DNA of 7,060 nucleotides, taken from positions 1-7,060 of the forward strand of contig JAGNPU010000091.1 in NCBI GenBank assembly GCA_017989485.1. The letters run 5' to 3'. The notes below the pieces were generated by a model, which made no database searches, was not told the origin of the DNA, and saw nothing but the letters and a program-made list of their open reading frames with translations. A program made the position numbers and the translations under genes. Numbering within the stretch: the stretch's first letter is position 1; every line of letters begins with the position of its first letter. Below are positions 5,551 to 7,060 of the stretch, in pieces. Source of the DNA: Neisseriaceae bacterium (GTDB lineage: Bacteria > Pseudomonadota > Gammaproteobacteria > Burkholderiales > Neisseriaceae).

Positions 5551-6951
5551 CTAAGACTGCCCCCATCCTAAGGCCTTATACAAGGCCACCACGTTGACAT
5601 AGGAGTCGGTTTCGGCGTTCAGCAAGGCCTGCTTGACCTCATACACCATGCGTTGATTGGCCAAGACGCTCAGATAAGCACCGGACCCCGCCCGATGCCG
5701 CTTATTGGCTATCGCCAACGCCTGCTGTGCCTGCTCGGCCGACTGCCACAAGGCCTTGAGCCGGTCTTGATGTTGCACCAGCTGCGTCACCGCCCCCTCC
5801 ACCTCTTCTTGCGCCAGCAATACCGCCTGCTCATACTGTGCCAGCGCACCGCTGCTGCCGGCCTGGGCCGCCCGCAACCGCGCCCGCGCATTGCCCAGCT
5901 GCAAGGCCGGCCAGCTGACGTTGGGCGTCAATTCAAAGCCGCGCGATGCGCTGCCAATGTCGCCACCGCGTAGGGCGATAAAGCCCAAAAAGCCCCCTAA
6001 GTTCAGGCGGGGCAATAAGTCTGCCGTGGCCGCCCCCACGTCGGCGGTGCTGGCCGCCAACAGCCGTTCCGCCCTCACCACGTCAGGCCGTTGCCGAATC
6101 AAGGCATTCACGTCGCCTAAGGGCAGGTTCTTCGCCAACGGCGCCGGTGCGGGGGCGGCGAACGGCCCCTCACGGTGGCCGGGTTCATGCCCGGTCAACA
6201 CATCGAGGCGATAGCGTGCCTGTTGTAATGCCGTGGAGACGCTGGGCACGGCGGCCTCGCTGCGCGACAGCTGGCTACGGGCATTGGCCAAATCCTCCGG
6301 CAGACCGCTGCCCAAGCGAACCTGAGCCGCCGTGATGGCAACGGTTTCGGCCCAGCTGCGCTGCTGTGCCTGGGCCAAGGCCAGCTGTTGCTGCAAGCCT
6401 TGCGCCTGGTAATACACCCGCGCCACCTCGGCGGCAATGCTCAGCCGCAATAGCCTGAGCTCGGCGGCACTGGCTTCGGCACGAGCCCGTGCCGACTGGC
6501 TTAAATGCTGTAAACGGCCAAATAAATCAACCTCCCACTGGGTGTCGAAGCCCACCCGATACTGCTCGGACAAGGCCCGCTCAGGCCGGCCATCGGCGCC
6601 TGGCCGTTGGCTGATGCCTCGATGCTGGCTGGCAGACGAGGTGATGGCTGGCCACCGCTCTAACTGCCGCTCATCAAACACGGCCCGCGCCGCCTGTAGC
6701 CGCGCCTGCCCCTGACGAACGTCGTGGTTGTGGGTCAGGGCCCTATCAATCAAACGGTTGAGCTCAGGCTCTTCAAAAAACAGCCACCAGGCCTGATCCG
6801 CCGTCATCGCCCGCGGGCCCAATGCCGCCGCTTCCGGGCTGATGAGGGCCAATTCAGGCGCATCAGGCGCCGTGTATTTTGGGCCCACCACACAGCCAGC
6901 CAGCATGGTGCTGGCCATCGCGGCCAGCATAAACAATGTGTTGTCCTTCAT
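5551..6951 (-). CDS. Efflux outer-membrane factor lipoprotein (NodT/OprM family)
   Basis: A 466-residue TolC-like outer-membrane channel subunit of a tripartite pump; trimers form a beta-barrel with a long periplasmic alpha-tunnel. The N-terminus MKDNTLFMLAAMASTMLAGC is a lipoprotein signal with lipobox LAGC and acylated Cys20, followed by the family's VGPKY. Two OEP repeats follow: one at about 60-255, containing WEVDLFGR (139-146), and one at about 280-460, containing IRQRPDVVRAERLLAAS (285-301), DLLPRLNLGGFLG (311-323) and the closing VNVVALYKALGWG (452-464). Both repeats are rich in Ala/Gln/Leu helices. Length is normal. The ATG at 6951 is chosen because the signal peptide begins there and AGGGGA precedes it; a TTG at 7056 would add 35 residues ahead of the signal. 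It overlaps the preceding gene's stop (ATGA), implying translational coupling within a pump operon. The exported drug class cannot be read from the sequence. Confidence 0.94.
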   Translation of the reverse strand: MKDNTLFMLAAMASTMLAGCVVGPKYTAPDAPELALISPEAAALGPRAMTADQAWWLFFEEPELNRLIDRALTHNHDVRQGQARLQAARAVFDERQLERWPAITSSASQHRGISQRPGADGRPERALSEQYRVGFDTQWEVDLFGRLQHLSQSARARAEASAAELRLLRLSIAAEVARVYYQAQGLQQQLALAQAQQRSWAETVAITAAQVRLGSGLPEDLANARSQLSRSEAAVPSVSTALQQARYRLDVLTGHEPGHREGPFAAPAPAPLAKNLPLGDVNALIRQRPDVVRAERLLAASTADVGAATADLLPRLNLGGFLGFIALRGGDIGSASRGFELTPNVSWPALQLGNARARLRAAQAGSSGALAQYEQAVLLAQEEVEGAVTQLVQHQDRLKALWQSAEQAQQALAIANKRHRAGSGAYLSVLANQRMVYEVKQALLNAETDSYVNVVALYKALGWGQS

Positions 6952-7060
6952 ACCGTCCCCTTTTCTGCATGAGTCGCCAATGGGCGGGCATCCGCCTCTG
7001 CTAAGGCCTGCTGCCGCTGATCGTGCTGGCCGGCAGCATGGTTGCGCGCCAGCCAAGTGT
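6948..7060 (-). CDS. C-terminal end of the gene upstream of the efflux channel (partial)
   Basis: On the minus strand a frame is open from the window edge to a TGA at 6950-6948, giving 36 residues that begin TWLARNHAAG and end THAEKGTV. The stop overlaps the start of the outer-membrane factor as ATGA, the usual sign of two genes in one operon. The tail is hydrophilic after a short TWLAR start, as in the cytoplasmic ends of membrane transporters. By operon logic the gene is probably the inner-membrane pump (RND or EmrB-like MFS) or its adaptor. The visible piece has no diagnostic motif, so the family is left open. Confidence 0.65.
   Translation of the reverse strand, partial: TWLARNHAAGQHDQRQQALAEADARPLATHAEKGTV

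Noticed and set aside
6952..7056. TTG start extending the outer-membrane factor by 35 residues
   Set aside because: It would put a Cys/Arg-rich stretch before the lipoprotein signal peptide, and this DNA is coding in another frame for the upstream gene.
1..7060. DNA uptake words, CRISPR repeats, IS ends, tRNA genes
   Set aside because: No GCCGTCTGAA-type word, regularly spaced repeats, terminal inverted repeats with target duplications, or tRNA-like cloverleaf was found by eye.

Overview
The window looks like ordinary chromosome from a moderately GC-rich Gram-negative proteobacterium. The evidence for that is a lipid A/Kdo phosphoethanolamine transferase, an outer-membrane efflux lipoprotein, and coding throughout with strong GCC/GGC codon use. 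Within the Proteobacteria a beta- or gammaproteobacterial origin is my guess. I saw no Neisseria-type DNA uptake word, IS element, CRISPR array, tRNA or rRNA. The sequence is almost fully coding: seven genes, two of them cut by the window ends.

Left half, plus strand: (1) the 3' three quarters of eptB, which adds phosphoethanolamine to the Kdo/inner-core region of LPS; (2) a CatB-type hexapeptide (xenobiotic) O-acetyltransferase with its own extended -10 promoter, preceded by a 12-bp hairpin that may end eptB; (3) a GNAT N-acetyltransferase of about 150 residues; (4) a full-length MocR-type regulator (GntR-type winged helix fused to a PLP-dependent aminotransferase fold). The gaps between these genes hold structured DNA: an 8-bp palindrome around a possible -10 box before the GNAT gene, and a set of competing hairpins between the GNAT gene and the MocR gene.

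Right half, minus strand: (5) a BenE-family benzoate/H+ symporter, convergent with the MocR gene and overlapping it by 4 bp, so the two genes share a TTAA at their stops; (6) a NodT/OprM-type outer-membrane efflux lipoprotein ending in a very clear intrinsic terminator; (7) the last 36 codons of a gene upstream of (6), coupled to it by an ATGA stop/start overlap. Gene (7) is probably the inner-membrane or adaptor component of the same tripartite pump, but the visible tail is too short to assign it.

Several genes fit a theme of envelope and toxic-compound defence (LPS modification, xenobiotic acetylation, multidrug efflux), but nothing shows that they are co-regulated. No new system is evident. 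The items most worth a second look are the structured leader before the MocR gene, the palindrome around the putative GNAT promoter, the unassigned ligand and target of the MocR regulator, and the substrate of the CatB-like enzyme.
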